Of a stretch of DNA of 52,088 nt, positions 45,349 to 52,088 are shown in pieces. The notes under the pieces were generated by a model. That model saw nothing but the letters and a program-made list of their open reading frames with translations. It was not told the DNA's origin and did not search any database. The translations under genes were made by a program, and so were the position numbers. The DNA lies in contig DBHI01000120.1 of the NCBI GenBank assembly GCA_002296125.1, forward strand, positions 32,329 through 84,416, in the 5' to 3' direction. How positions within the stretch are numbered: position 1 is the first letter of the stretch; each line of letters begins with the position of its first letter. This DNA is from Anaerolineales bacterium UBA832. GTDB taxonomy: Bacteria > Chloroflexota > Anaerolineae > Anaerolineales > UBA11657.

Positions 45349-46596
45349 ATGAATGAAATTTCATTAAATAAAAAAATATGTAGACTTTGTGATGCACCAA
45401 GTTTACAAAGTTTTCTGGATTTAGGAAGAATGCCTATTGCAAATGCTTTTCTTACTTCAGAGCAACTCAAAGATACAGAATTTACATTCAATTTGGAAGT
45501 GGGATTTTGTGAAAAATGTTTCATTGTTCAATTAATAGATATGGTTGAACCAAACAAATTGTTTCATGAGAATTATGCATACTTTTCTTCTATTTCAAGT
45601 GTGATGGACAATCATTTTGCTGATTTAGCTAATGAGATAAATACTGAAATTTTTTATGATCCAACACTATCTGTTATAGAAATTGGATCTAATGATGGAA
45701 TATTGTTGAGCAAGCTCACTGGATATGCATTGAATACAATTGGTATTGAACCATCAGCTAATGTGGCATCAGCAGCTCGAAAACAGGGCCTGAACGTTAT
45801 ATCTAGATTTTTTGATTCGTCTTTGGCAGTGGAATTATCGGAGAAATATAATGCTGCGCAGTTAGTTGTAGGTACAAATGTATTATGTCATATTCCTGAT
45901 TTAAACGAATTAGCTAAATCCTTAAATATTGTTTTAGATGATGAAGGTGTATTTATTTTTGAAGATCCATATTTGTTGGAAATAATGCATAAACTTGCAT
46001 ATGATCAGATATATGACGAGCATTACTATTATTTTAGTGTTACCGCATTACAAGTATTGTTTGCTAGACATGGTTTACGTTTATTTAAGGTTGAACCAAT
46101 TTCAGTTCATGGTGGATCTATGAGGATTTATGGATGCAAATTGTCTTCAAAGCGTTCTACAGATGAGTCAGTGGTCAGGCAACTTGCAATTGAAGATGAG
46201 CAAGGCATAAGTAATCTTTCAAGTTATTTGGTGTTTGCGGATAAGGTACAACAATCACGTTCATCTCTTGTGGAATTACTGCACAAGTTAAAGGATGAAG
46301 GAAAAAGTTTGGTTGGTTACGCAGCATCATCTAAAGGTACAGTGATTCTGAACTATTGTGGAATTAATACAGATATTTTGGATTATGTGTATGATAATAC
46401 ACCATCAAAACAAGGTTTGTATACTCCGGGGACTCATATACCTATAGTTTCTACTGATAATTTTTCTTCTGATAAGCCTGATTATGCTTTTATATTAGCA
46501 TGGAATCATATGGAAGAGATTGTTGCTAAGGAGGAGGAATTTAGGAATCAGGGAGGTAAATTTGTGACGCATATTCCTGAAGCTAGGGTTGTATGA
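45349..46596 (+). CDS. Sugar C-methyltransferase (zinc-binding, TylCIII/NovU-like)
   Basis: A 415-residue SAM methyltransferase with the three-part plan of sugar C-methyltransferases. The N-terminal zinc site uses Cys11, Cys14, Cys54 and Cys57 (CRLC and CEKC). The SAM domain has VIEIGSNDGILLSKL near residue 109, and YDEHYYYFSV contains the Glu-His pair used in catalysis in TcaB9/NovU-type enzymes. HGGSMRIYG follows, and the C-terminal domain has VGYAASSKGTVILNYCGI. Such enzymes methylate C-3 (or C-5) of dTDP-4-keto sugars to give branched sugars. AAGGAG precedes the ATG. Confidence 0.88.
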   Translation: MNEISLNKKICRLCDAPSLQSFLDLGRMPIANAFLTSEQLKDTEFTFNLEVGFCEKCFIVQLIDMVEPNKLFHENYAYFSSISSVMDNHFADLANEINTEIFYDPTLSVIEIGSNDGILLSKLTGYALNTIGIEPSANVASAARKQGLNVISRFFDSSLAVELSEKYNAAQLVVGTNVLCHIPDLNELAKSLNIVLDDEGVFIFEDPYLLEIMHKLAYDQIYDEHYYYFSVTALQVLFARHGLRLFKVEPISVHGGSMRIYGCKLSSKRSTDESVVRQLAIEDEQGISNLSSYLVFADKVQQSRSSLVELLHKLKDEGKSLVGYAASSKGTVILNYCGINTDILDYVYDNTPSKQGLYTPGTHIPIVSTDNFSSDKPDYAFILAWNHMEEIVAKEEEFRNQGGKFVTHIPEARVV

Positions 46597-46617
46597 AAAT
46601 TAACTGGGAGGTGACAT

Positions 46618-47631
46618 TTGGACTTTTCAGCTATTGCTGGTAGTAACGTCTTGATTACAGGTGGTATGGGATTTATAGGTAGTAATTTGGCAAGACGCTG
46701 CGTTGAGTTAGACTGTAATGTTACGATCATTACTCGTTCTTATGAAAAACAAGAAAATATTGATGCTATTCTTGATCAAATAAAAGTTTGTGAAGTTGAT
46801 TTGAGTATCGTTGATTCAAGTAGAGAAAAAATTCGAGAGCTATTGGTGCAAAAAGATTTTGTGTATCATCTGGCTGCTCAAACAAGTCATCTGGATTCTA
46901 TGGAGAATCCTTTAGGTGACCTGGAAGCTAATTGTGCCGTTACATTAGAATTATTAGAAGGGTGTCGAGAATTGTGCCCAGATGTCAATTTTGTGATGCC
47001 TGGTACAGTGACACAAATCGGGTGTGCTACCAATTTGCCTGTGTCAGAGGATCATCATGATTGGCCAATCACATTGTATGACACACATAAACTTGTTTGC
47101 GAAAAGTATTTGTATGTTTACCATCATAATTACGGTATGAATACAACAATGTTGCGTTTGGCAAATATATTTGGAGAACGTCAAGAGGTAAATAATCCTA
47201 AGAGAGGAATACTAAACTATATGTTGTGGAGAGCTCTTACTGGGGAAGATTTAACTATTTATGAGCCAGGTGATTTTATCAGAGATTATTCTTATATTGA
47301 AAATTGTATTGATGCATTGTTATTGGCAGGAATATCTACAGAAACTAATGGTAAATCATATGTATTTGGGTCTGGCAATGGTTTAGAATTTCAAGAAATG
47401 GTCAGTGAAATTGTAAGACTAGTATATTTACTAAGTGGTAAACAATCTACTGTTATTAGAGTACCATTCCCATTTGCAGAACAACGAATGGATGTTGGTG
47501 ATTTTGTTGCTAACAATCAGAATTTATGTAATGATACAGGGTGGTATCCTAGGATAAGTTTCGAGGACGGTTTAAGCAAAACTATTACATACTATACTGA
47601 TAAATTGGGAGAAGATATTGATGAAAGATAA
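46618..47631 (+). CDS. NAD-dependent epimerase/dehydratase (extended SDR), paralogue A
   Basis: A 337-residue extended SDR beginning at TTG with GGGAGGTGAC upstream. It has VLITGGMGFIGSNLARR, YHLAAQTSHLDSMENP, the GTVTQIG segment near residue 128 and catalytic YDTHK near residue 154. NIFGERQEV and ERQEVNNPKRGILNYM follow. The protein is clearly related to the next gene (AAQTSH/AAHTSH, GTVTQIG/GTSTQIG, FVYHLAA/YVFHCAA). Candidate activities are nucleotide-sugar 4,6-dehydratase, 2- or 4-epimerase, or 4-keto reductase. CDP-tyvelose epimerase-like proteins share this look, but the substrate is not determined. Confidence 0.82.
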   Translation: MDFSAIAGSNVLITGGMGFIGSNLARRCVELDCNVTIITRSYEKQENIDAILDQIKVCEVDLSIVDSSREKIRELLVQKDFVYHLAAQTSHLDSMENPLGDLEANCAVTLELLEGCRELCPDVNFVMPGTVTQIGCATNLPVSEDHHDWPITLYDTHKLVCEKYLYVYHHNYGMNTTMLRLANIFGERQEVNNPKRGILNYMLWRALTGEDLTIYEPGDFIRDYSYIENCIDALLLAGISTETNGKSYVFGSGNGLEFQEMVSEIVRLVYLLSGKQSTVIRVPFPFAEQRMDVGDFVANNQNLCNDTGWYPRISFEDGLSKTITYYTDKLGEDIDER

Positions 47632-48601
47632 GTTGGTTGCAAGTCTTATTGATAAGCGTATAGTAGTGACTGGTGGACTTGGTTTTATTGGTAGTAATCT
47701 TGTACATTCCTTAATAGAGTATGGTGCAGATTTAGCAATTATAGACTCATTGGATCCAAGGTCAGGAGGTGATATTGCTAATATACATGGTATCCAAGAT
47801 AAAATCGATTTGTTTTCAGCTGATATATGTGATTTTGAGACAGTTGCATCAGTTGTGCAGGATGCAGACTATGTGTTTCACTGTGCAGCTCATACTTCTC
47901 ATCCCTATTCAATGCGCGATCCTCAGTTAGATGTTTCTGTAAATTGTATTGGTACTTTGAATGTTTTGGAGGCATTACGTAAATTAAGGCCAATGGCTCG
48001 AATGGTTTATGTTGGTACGAGCACACAGATTGGACCTATGATTGAAAATCCAATTAATGAGCAACATATAGTTGCACCAGTGGATATCTATTCAGCGAAT
48101 AAAGCAGCAGCAGAATATTATTGTAGGATTTATGCTAATGCTTATGATCTTGATATAAATGTAGTGCGTTTGCCAAATGTTTATGGTCCTCGTGCAAACA
48201 TTACTAGTCCTGATTTTGGTTTTATAAATTATTTCATTGGTTTAGCTTTGCGTGATCAATCCCTTACTATATATGGTAAAGGAGAACAGTTACGCAGCGT
48301 TATATATGTTAAAGATGCTATTAATGCATTGATTCTATCTGGATGTTCAGATATTACGGGTAAGGTATGGTTTGCTGCGAATGAAAGTTCAGTTAGCGTA
48401 AAAGAATTAGCTGACAGTATTGTAAAAGCATGTGGATCTGGCAGCGTTATAAATATTGAGTGGCCTGATGATCGTAAGCGCATTGATGTAGGAGATATAG
48501 TTATTGATTGTTCTCGTATTTACAGAGATTTAGGATGGCAAGCATTGGAATGCTTAGAGAATGGTTTGAAAGAGACTGTGCAATATTGGAAATCACGATA
48601 A
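47621..48601 (+). CDS. NAD-dependent epimerase/dehydratase (extended SDR), paralogue B
   Basis: A 326-residue extended SDR. The ATG at 47621 has GGGAGAAG upstream and overlaps the previous gene by 11 bases. It has IVVTGGLGFIGSNLVHSL, DYVFHCAAHTSHPYSMRDP, GTSTQIGPM, catalytic YSANK near residue 156, then RLPNVYGPRANI and IYGKGEQLRSVIYVKD, which is a classic nucleotide-sugar epimerase/dehydratase C-terminal pattern. Compared with its upstream paralogue the active-site segment retains a Ser-Thr (GTSTQ rather than GTVTQ). The two may catalyse successive steps or act together as a pair. Confidence 0.84.
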   Translation: MKDKLVASLIDKRIVVTGGLGFIGSNLVHSLIEYGADLAIIDSLDPRSGGDIANIHGIQDKIDLFSADICDFETVASVVQDADYVFHCAAHTSHPYSMRDPQLDVSVNCIGTLNVLEALRKLRPMARMVYVGTSTQIGPMIENPINEQHIVAPVDIYSANKAAAEYYCRIYANAYDLDINVVRLPNVYGPRANITSPDFGFINYFIGLALRDQSLTIYGKGEQLRSVIYVKDAINALILSGCSDITGKVWFAANESSVSVKELADSIVKACGSGSVINIEWPDDRKRIDVGDIVIDCSRIYRDLGWQALECLENGLKETVQYWKSR

Positions 48602-48685
48602 TGTTTAAAACAATGTAAGACTGATAGTATTATATGTTTTTGTTATTGTTGTTTGATTTATATTATTGTATTGGAGGAATATAGA

Positions 48686-49645
48686 GTGAATTCAAATGTA
48701 TTAGTAACTGGTGGTTTAGGACATATAGGTTCTGCACTTATTAGGTATCTTGCTGAGTTGTCAGATATTGATCAAATAACGATTATGGATAATTTGGTTA
48801 CTCAAAGATATGCATCATTGTTTAATTTACCCGATAATATTTCATACAGATTTGTTGAAGGAGATGTCATGCAAGATGAAGACATGGATGAGGCATTAAG
48901 GGATATAGATGTTATAGTCCATTTAGCTGCCATTACTGACGCTGAGGGGAGTTTTGATCGATCTGAAGATGTGAATTTAATCAATTTTGAGGGTACACAG
49001 AAAGTAATTGAAGCATGTATTCGGAATGGAGTTCGTAGATTAATTTTTCCTTCTACTACGAGTGTCTATGGGCCTGTTAGTGGGATAGCTTTAGAGAATA
49101 GTAGACGATCTGATTTGAGACCTCAAAGTCCATATGCTGTTAGTAAATTAGATGCAGAAGATGAAATATTGAAGTATACCAAGTCTGGAAATATTGAAGG
49201 TGTGCTGCTTAGGTTAGGGACTATTTTTGGGCCTAGTCCAGGTATGAGATTTCATACTGCTGTAAACAAATTTATTTTTCATGCTGTGACAACAAAACCT
49301 TTGACAGTTTGGGAAGAGGCCGTTAATCTTGTTAGACCTTATCTTGATTTAAAGGATGCTGTCAGGGTGATTGGTTTTATGATAACAAACACCCAATGTA
49401 TAGGAGAGATTTATAATGTTGTTACTTTGAATGCAACTCTTGATCAGATTATTGAATCTATTCGGCTGAACATTGAAGATATAGAAATTGAATATACATC
49501 GACACGTATGTTGAATCAAGTTTCTTATCATGTAAATGATGATAAATTAAGAAGTATCGGATTTGAATATTGTGGTGATTTGACTACAGGTGTTCGAGAC
49601 ACGTGTGATATCCTACGAGGAATATACTGTAACAATGTTCCATAG
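48686..49645 (+). CDS. NAD-dependent epimerase/dehydratase (extended SDR)
   Basis: A 319-residue SDR. I chose the GTG at 48686, which has a strong GGAGG at 48673-48677 and starts with NSNVLVTGGLGHIGSALIRY, rather than the in-frame TTG at 48653. DVIVHLAAITDAEGSFDRS, STTSVYGPVSG and catalytic YAVSK near residue 150 give the standard UDP-galactose 4-epimerase-type layout. RLGTIFGPSPGMRFHTAVN follows. It is less like the two preceding SDRs than they are like each other. An 84-base T-rich gap precedes it, without a clear promoter. It probably makes or interconverts a nucleotide sugar. Confidence 0.83.
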   Translation: MNSNVLVTGGLGHIGSALIRYLAELSDIDQITIMDNLVTQRYASLFNLPDNISYRFVEGDVMQDEDMDEALRDIDVIVHLAAITDAEGSFDRSEDVNLINFEGTQKVIEACIRNGVRRLIFPSTTSVYGPVSGIALENSRRSDLRPQSPYAVSKLDAEDEILKYTKSGNIEGVLLRLGTIFGPSPGMRFHTAVNKFIFHAVTTKPLTVWEEAVNLVRPYLDLKDAVRVIGFMITNTQCIGEIYNVVTLNATLDQIIESIRLNIEDIEIEYTSTRMLNQVSYHVNDDKLRSIGFEYCGDLTTGVRDTCDILRGIYCNNVP

Positions 49646-49654
49646 GTTAATTGA

Positions 49655-50380
49655 ATGAATAAACTGAATCAGAAAAATCCCTGGATTGAATATTGGAGTA
49701 CTGATCATATATGGTCCCATTCTGCATTTTGGCGTAAGCAGATGGAGGTGTTTATCAGACTTACATCAAATATAATGGATTATAGTGAAACTGACACAAT
49801 TTTGGATTTTGGTTGTGGTAGTGGCCATTTTGCTGAAATTATGTCACATAGAATAGGATCCATTGTTTGCGCTGACATGTCTGAAAATTATATTCAATTG
49901 TGTGCTAACAAATTTGCAAATGTTTCAAATGTAAATGTAGTAGAAGTCAAGCCAGATTTATCCGATCTGTACAAAGTTGGTACTGCTTTCAACAAAGTGA
50001 TTTGTTTTAGTGTTGTACATTATTTTCCAGATATAGATTGTGTGACTAGATTCTTAAAGGGTATTCAGAATATTATTGTTCCTGGGGGAAAATTATTAAT
50101 TGGGGATATTGGTAATAATAAACGTAGTTTGAATGATTATATTAAGGCTGTTTTATTTACTTTGAGGCAGGGAATGTTCTTGGATGCATTGAGATTGATG
50201 ACTAAGGTAACATTGTCGGATCCTGATTACAGTAAAATAAAACAAGGTGGTAATAGTTATTTGCATATTCCTGATTCATATTTTATGGATATTTCTCGTG
50301 AGTTAGGTATAGAAATTACATTCTTAAGTTCTCAGTTAACAGTGAATTCTAATTATAAGCATGTGCTAGTAGAATATTAA
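49655..50380 (+). CDS. SAM-dependent methyltransferase
   Basis: A 241-residue class I methyltransferase. TILDFGCGSGHFAEIM near residue 50 is the SAM loop, VCADMSENYIQLC is the strand-2 acidic segment, and CFSVVHYFPDIDCVTRFLKG and VPGGKLLIGDIGNN follow. An N-terminal stretch rich in Trp (PWIEYWSTDHIWSHSAFW) may bind the acceptor. It sits between the SDR genes and the flavoprotein, so an O- or N-methylation of an unusual sugar is the best inference. It has no strong ribosome binding site, but translation could be coupled to the gene ending nine bases upstream. Confidence 0.84.
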   Translation: MNKLNQKNPWIEYWSTDHIWSHSAFWRKQMEVFIRLTSNIMDYSETDTILDFGCGSGHFAEIMSHRIGSIVCADMSENYIQLCANKFANVSNVNVVEVKPDLSDLYKVGTAFNKVICFSVVHYFPDIDCVTRFLKGIQNIIVPGGKLLIGDIGNNKRSLNDYIKAVLFTLRQGMFLDALRLMTKVTLSDPDYSKIKQGGNSYLHIPDSYFMDISRELGIEITFLSSQLTVNSNYKHVLVEY

Positions 50381-50415
50381 TATAGAATAATTTATAGATA
50401 AAGGTATATTGAAAT

Positions 50416-51813
50416 TTGAATAATAAAAAAATTGTAATAATAGGTGGTGGTATTTCTGGCTTGACTGTAGCATGGCGTTTGCAAGAGCTTGGTTTTCAAG
50501 TTGAAGTTTGTGAGGCACAAGATTTTGTGGGGGGGTTGGCTGGTACTATTCGTCCTGAAAATGGTAGATATTGTTTAGATTTTGGACCTCATTTTTTTAT
50601 AACACAGAAGCAAGAAATTGTTGAACGTATAACTAGTTTGCTGGACGAAGATGTGGTGAGTTTTGAAAGAACTGCTCAATTGTATGTACAGGGTAGATTT
50701 TTGGATTATCCTTTGAGTGCCAAGAATGTTCTTTTGAATTTTAGTATTAACGACTCAATTGCTTCTATAGTGACTTTTGCATGGGCACAAATCAAATCAT
50801 TCTTGGGAATTTTTAGTTCACTTTCAAAACAAAAGGTTCATTTTGGAGAATGGGCATCAGCCAACTTTGGAAGTCATTTGTCAAAAATCTTTTTCGAGCC
50901 TTATACAGAAGGTTTTTGGAAAATACCATGCGAAAATTTGGCTCCTGAAATACTTCCTACTAGTACAAAACTGAATTTTATGAAGAGTTTGAGAATGATG
51001 TTTCTCCGAAAAGTGAGTGGTCCTGCTCAATCATTAACTGAACGAGAGCTTGTTTTGCCGCTTCGATATCCCATTAGGGGTTATGGGATGATTGCTGAGA
51101 CAATGGCTGAAAAAGTTAAAGAAATGGGTGGTACTATTTATAATAATGCTCGTGTTGTTAAACTGAAATCATTACTTGATGACAAATATTCGGTAGTTGT
51201 AGATAAAGGTGATAGACAATTTGAGTTAAGTGGTGATTATGTAATTTCTACAATACCAATACCTAACTTAGTTGATATCATGTCTCCGGATGTACCTGCA
51301 GTTGTCAAGGAATGTTCAGACAAGCTTGATTATTTGTCTCTAATTGTGTTATATGTAGTTACAAAGAAAAATAATTTACTTGATACTTCTTATGTGTATT
51401 ATCTTGACCGACCTTATCATAGACTTGCAGAGATGGAGAAGTTTTGTGACACACTTTTTCCTAAGGGTGAAAATATGTTAGCAGTGGAATTTTCATGTCA
51501 TAGGGGAGATAATATATGGAAAATGACCGAAGAGGAATTGTTAGAAGTTGCATTACCTGATTTAGAGAATGATAGGATATTGTCGAGAGATGATGTTGAT
51601 AAATTGTTTGTTGTTAGAGCTAGTCATGCATATCCAATTAGATTTGTAGATTTTCGGAAAAATCTTGACACTTTTCTTGATTATATTGATTCAAAAGAAA
51701 ACATAGATGTATTAGGTAGGACTGGTGAATATCAATATATAGATAGTGATCAATGTATGGATAGGGCTTTAGTTTTGGCCGACAAAATTTCTGCAAAATT
51801 AAAGGCTAATTAG
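50416..51813 (+). CDS. FAD-dependent oxidoreductase, UDP-galactopyranose mutase/amine oxidase-like
   Basis: A 465-residue flavoprotein. KIVIIGGGISGLTVAWRL is the FAD-binding Rossmann loop, VEVCEAQDFVGGLAGT gives the Glu that binds the ribose and the GG motif, and FGPHFFITQ follows. FFEPYTEGFWKIPCENLAPE and YPIRGYGMIAETMAE match the group of protoporphyrinogen-oxidase/UGM-like proteins often found in polysaccharide clusters. It could isomerise a UDP-hexopyranose to the furanose form or oxidise a sugar. The start is TTG with AAAGG 11 bases upstream. The C-terminal YQYIDSDQCMDRAL corresponds to the final FAD-binding segment of the family. Confidence 0.83.
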   Translation: MNNKKIVIIGGGISGLTVAWRLQELGFQVEVCEAQDFVGGLAGTIRPENGRYCLDFGPHFFITQKQEIVERITSLLDEDVVSFERTAQLYVQGRFLDYPLSAKNVLLNFSINDSIASIVTFAWAQIKSFLGIFSSLSKQKVHFGEWASANFGSHLSKIFFEPYTEGFWKIPCENLAPEILPTSTKLNFMKSLRMMFLRKVSGPAQSLTERELVLPLRYPIRGYGMIAETMAEKVKEMGGTIYNNARVVKLKSLLDDKYSVVVDKGDRQFELSGDYVISTIPIPNLVDIMSPDVPAVVKECSDKLDYLSLIVLYVVTKKNNLLDTSYVYYLDRPYHRLAEMEKFCDTLFPKGENMLAVEFSCHRGDNIWKMTEEELLEVALPDLENDRILSRDDVDKLFVVRASHAYPIRFVDFRKNLDTFLDYIDSKENIDVLGRTGEYQYIDSDQCMDRALVLADKISAKLKAN

Positions 51814-51916
51814 ATTTGTGAAATCAGTTCCATTGTGTGACTAGGTGTAAAACAAAAAGATATTTTTTAACTATTGAGAAATTAGCACAATCAAGTGCTT
51901 TTTCTGGAGGAATTTT

Positions 51917-52088
51917 ATGAAGGTTTTTTTACGAAAAATGATTGTTAATATGGGAGTGTTTGGAGAAATATTGATTTTCTTATGGCAGCGTAAGTTGTGG
52001 TGGATGATTCCGATGGTAGTTGTATTACTGACATTTGGCATGTTGTTGATGTTTGCATCTGCTTCTGGAGTAGGACCATTTATATATA
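51917..52088 (+). CDS. DUF5989 family small membrane protein (3' end at window edge)
   Basis: Fifty-seven codons are visible, from an ATG with GGAGG upstream. The sequence has a basic N-terminus (MKVFLRKM), then EILIFLWQRKLWWMIPM and a single strong hydrophobic helix ending SASGVGPFIY. This matches DUF5989 proteins, about 50-65 residues long, which typically end in PFIYTLF, so only a few residues should be missing. In other genomes these genes sit next to an SxtJ-like membrane protein and a carbamoyltransferase. Function is unknown. A 103-base gap precedes it, with only a five-base hairpin near 51884-51899. Confidence 0.8.
   Translation, partial: MKVFLRKMIVNMGVFGEILIFLWQRKLWWMIPMVVVLLTFGMLLMFASASGVGPFIY

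Noticed and set aside
51884..51899. Hairpin AGCAC-AATCAA-GTGCT followed by TTTT, a possible terminator before the DUF5989 gene
   Set aside because: The stem is only five base pairs and the run of T is short and leads straight into the GGAGG ribosome binding site. It is too weak to call a terminator.

Overview
The window is bacterial, AT-rich DNA (about 30-35% G+C in most of the stretches I counted by hand) and is one long surface-polysaccharide biosynthesis locus. All 41 genes recognised lie on the + strand. They are packed head to tail, often with ATGA/TAATG-type or longer stop-start overlaps. No intergenic gap exceeds about 110 bases, and I saw no tRNA, rRNA, CRISPR array, insertion sequence or strong terminator. 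The host cannot be named from this window. Shine-Dalgarno motifs such as GGAGG, GTG/TTG starts and TGA used as stop show a bacterium with the standard code. The abundance of large GT-C-type membrane proteins recalls Chloroflexota and similar environmental lineages, but that is only a hint.

Layout. Bases 1-5.9 kb hold the 3' end of an inositol-monophosphatase-family gene, a large putative surface-carbohydrate GT-B protein, an RmlD-like reductase, a GT2 and a GT4. The GT4 appears to start at a non-canonical ATT codon. Bases 5.9-20.6 kb start with a NodU/CmcH-type carbamoyltransferase. They continue with four multi-pass membrane proteins of glycosyltransferase-C type, three GT4 enzymes, one GT2 and two SAM methyltransferases. 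Bases 20.6-28.4 kb hold two GT4 enzymes, a tandem pair of paralogous O-antigen ligase/polymerase-like (Wzy/WaaL) proteins, a GT39-like membrane protein and another GT4. Bases 28.5-35.2 kb hold a GT39-like protein, a second carbamoyltransferase, two SDR sugar epimerases/dehydratases (one resembling GDP-mannose 3,5-epimerase) and a WbuB-like GT4. Bases 35.2-42.2 kb hold a membrane-tethered SGNH hydrolase, two WecA/MraY-type phosphoglycosyl transferases flanking a CapD/FlaA1-type SDR, and a large membrane protein with an embedded beta-sandwich. Bases 42.2-52.1 kb encode a nucleotide-sugar and modification block: a glutamine-dependent asparagine-synthase-like amidotransferase, a DegT aminotransferase, a sugar C-methyltransferase, three SDR proteins, a methyltransferase and a UGM-like flavoprotein. 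The window ends inside a DUF5989 small membrane protein.

How the genes fit together (inference). The two WecA-like enzymes would load the first sugar phosphate on the lipid carrier, and the GT2/GT4 enzymes would extend the glycan at the cytoplasmic face. The GT-C membrane proteins would add lipid-phosphate-linked sugars on the outer face, and the Wzy/WaaL-like pair would polymerise or ligate the product. The carbamoyltransferases, methyltransferases, amidotransferase and SGNH protein would decorate it. No Wzx flippase, ABC exporter or Wzz/Wzc chain-length protein lies in the window, so export genes must be elsewhere.

The most unusual architecture is at 37.5-40.1 kb. A CapD-type SDR domain without its membrane part, and with Ile where the catalytic Asp of the TDK motif is expected, sits directly before a WecA-like enzyme. 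That enzyme carries what looks like the missing CapD membrane domain fused to its C-terminus.
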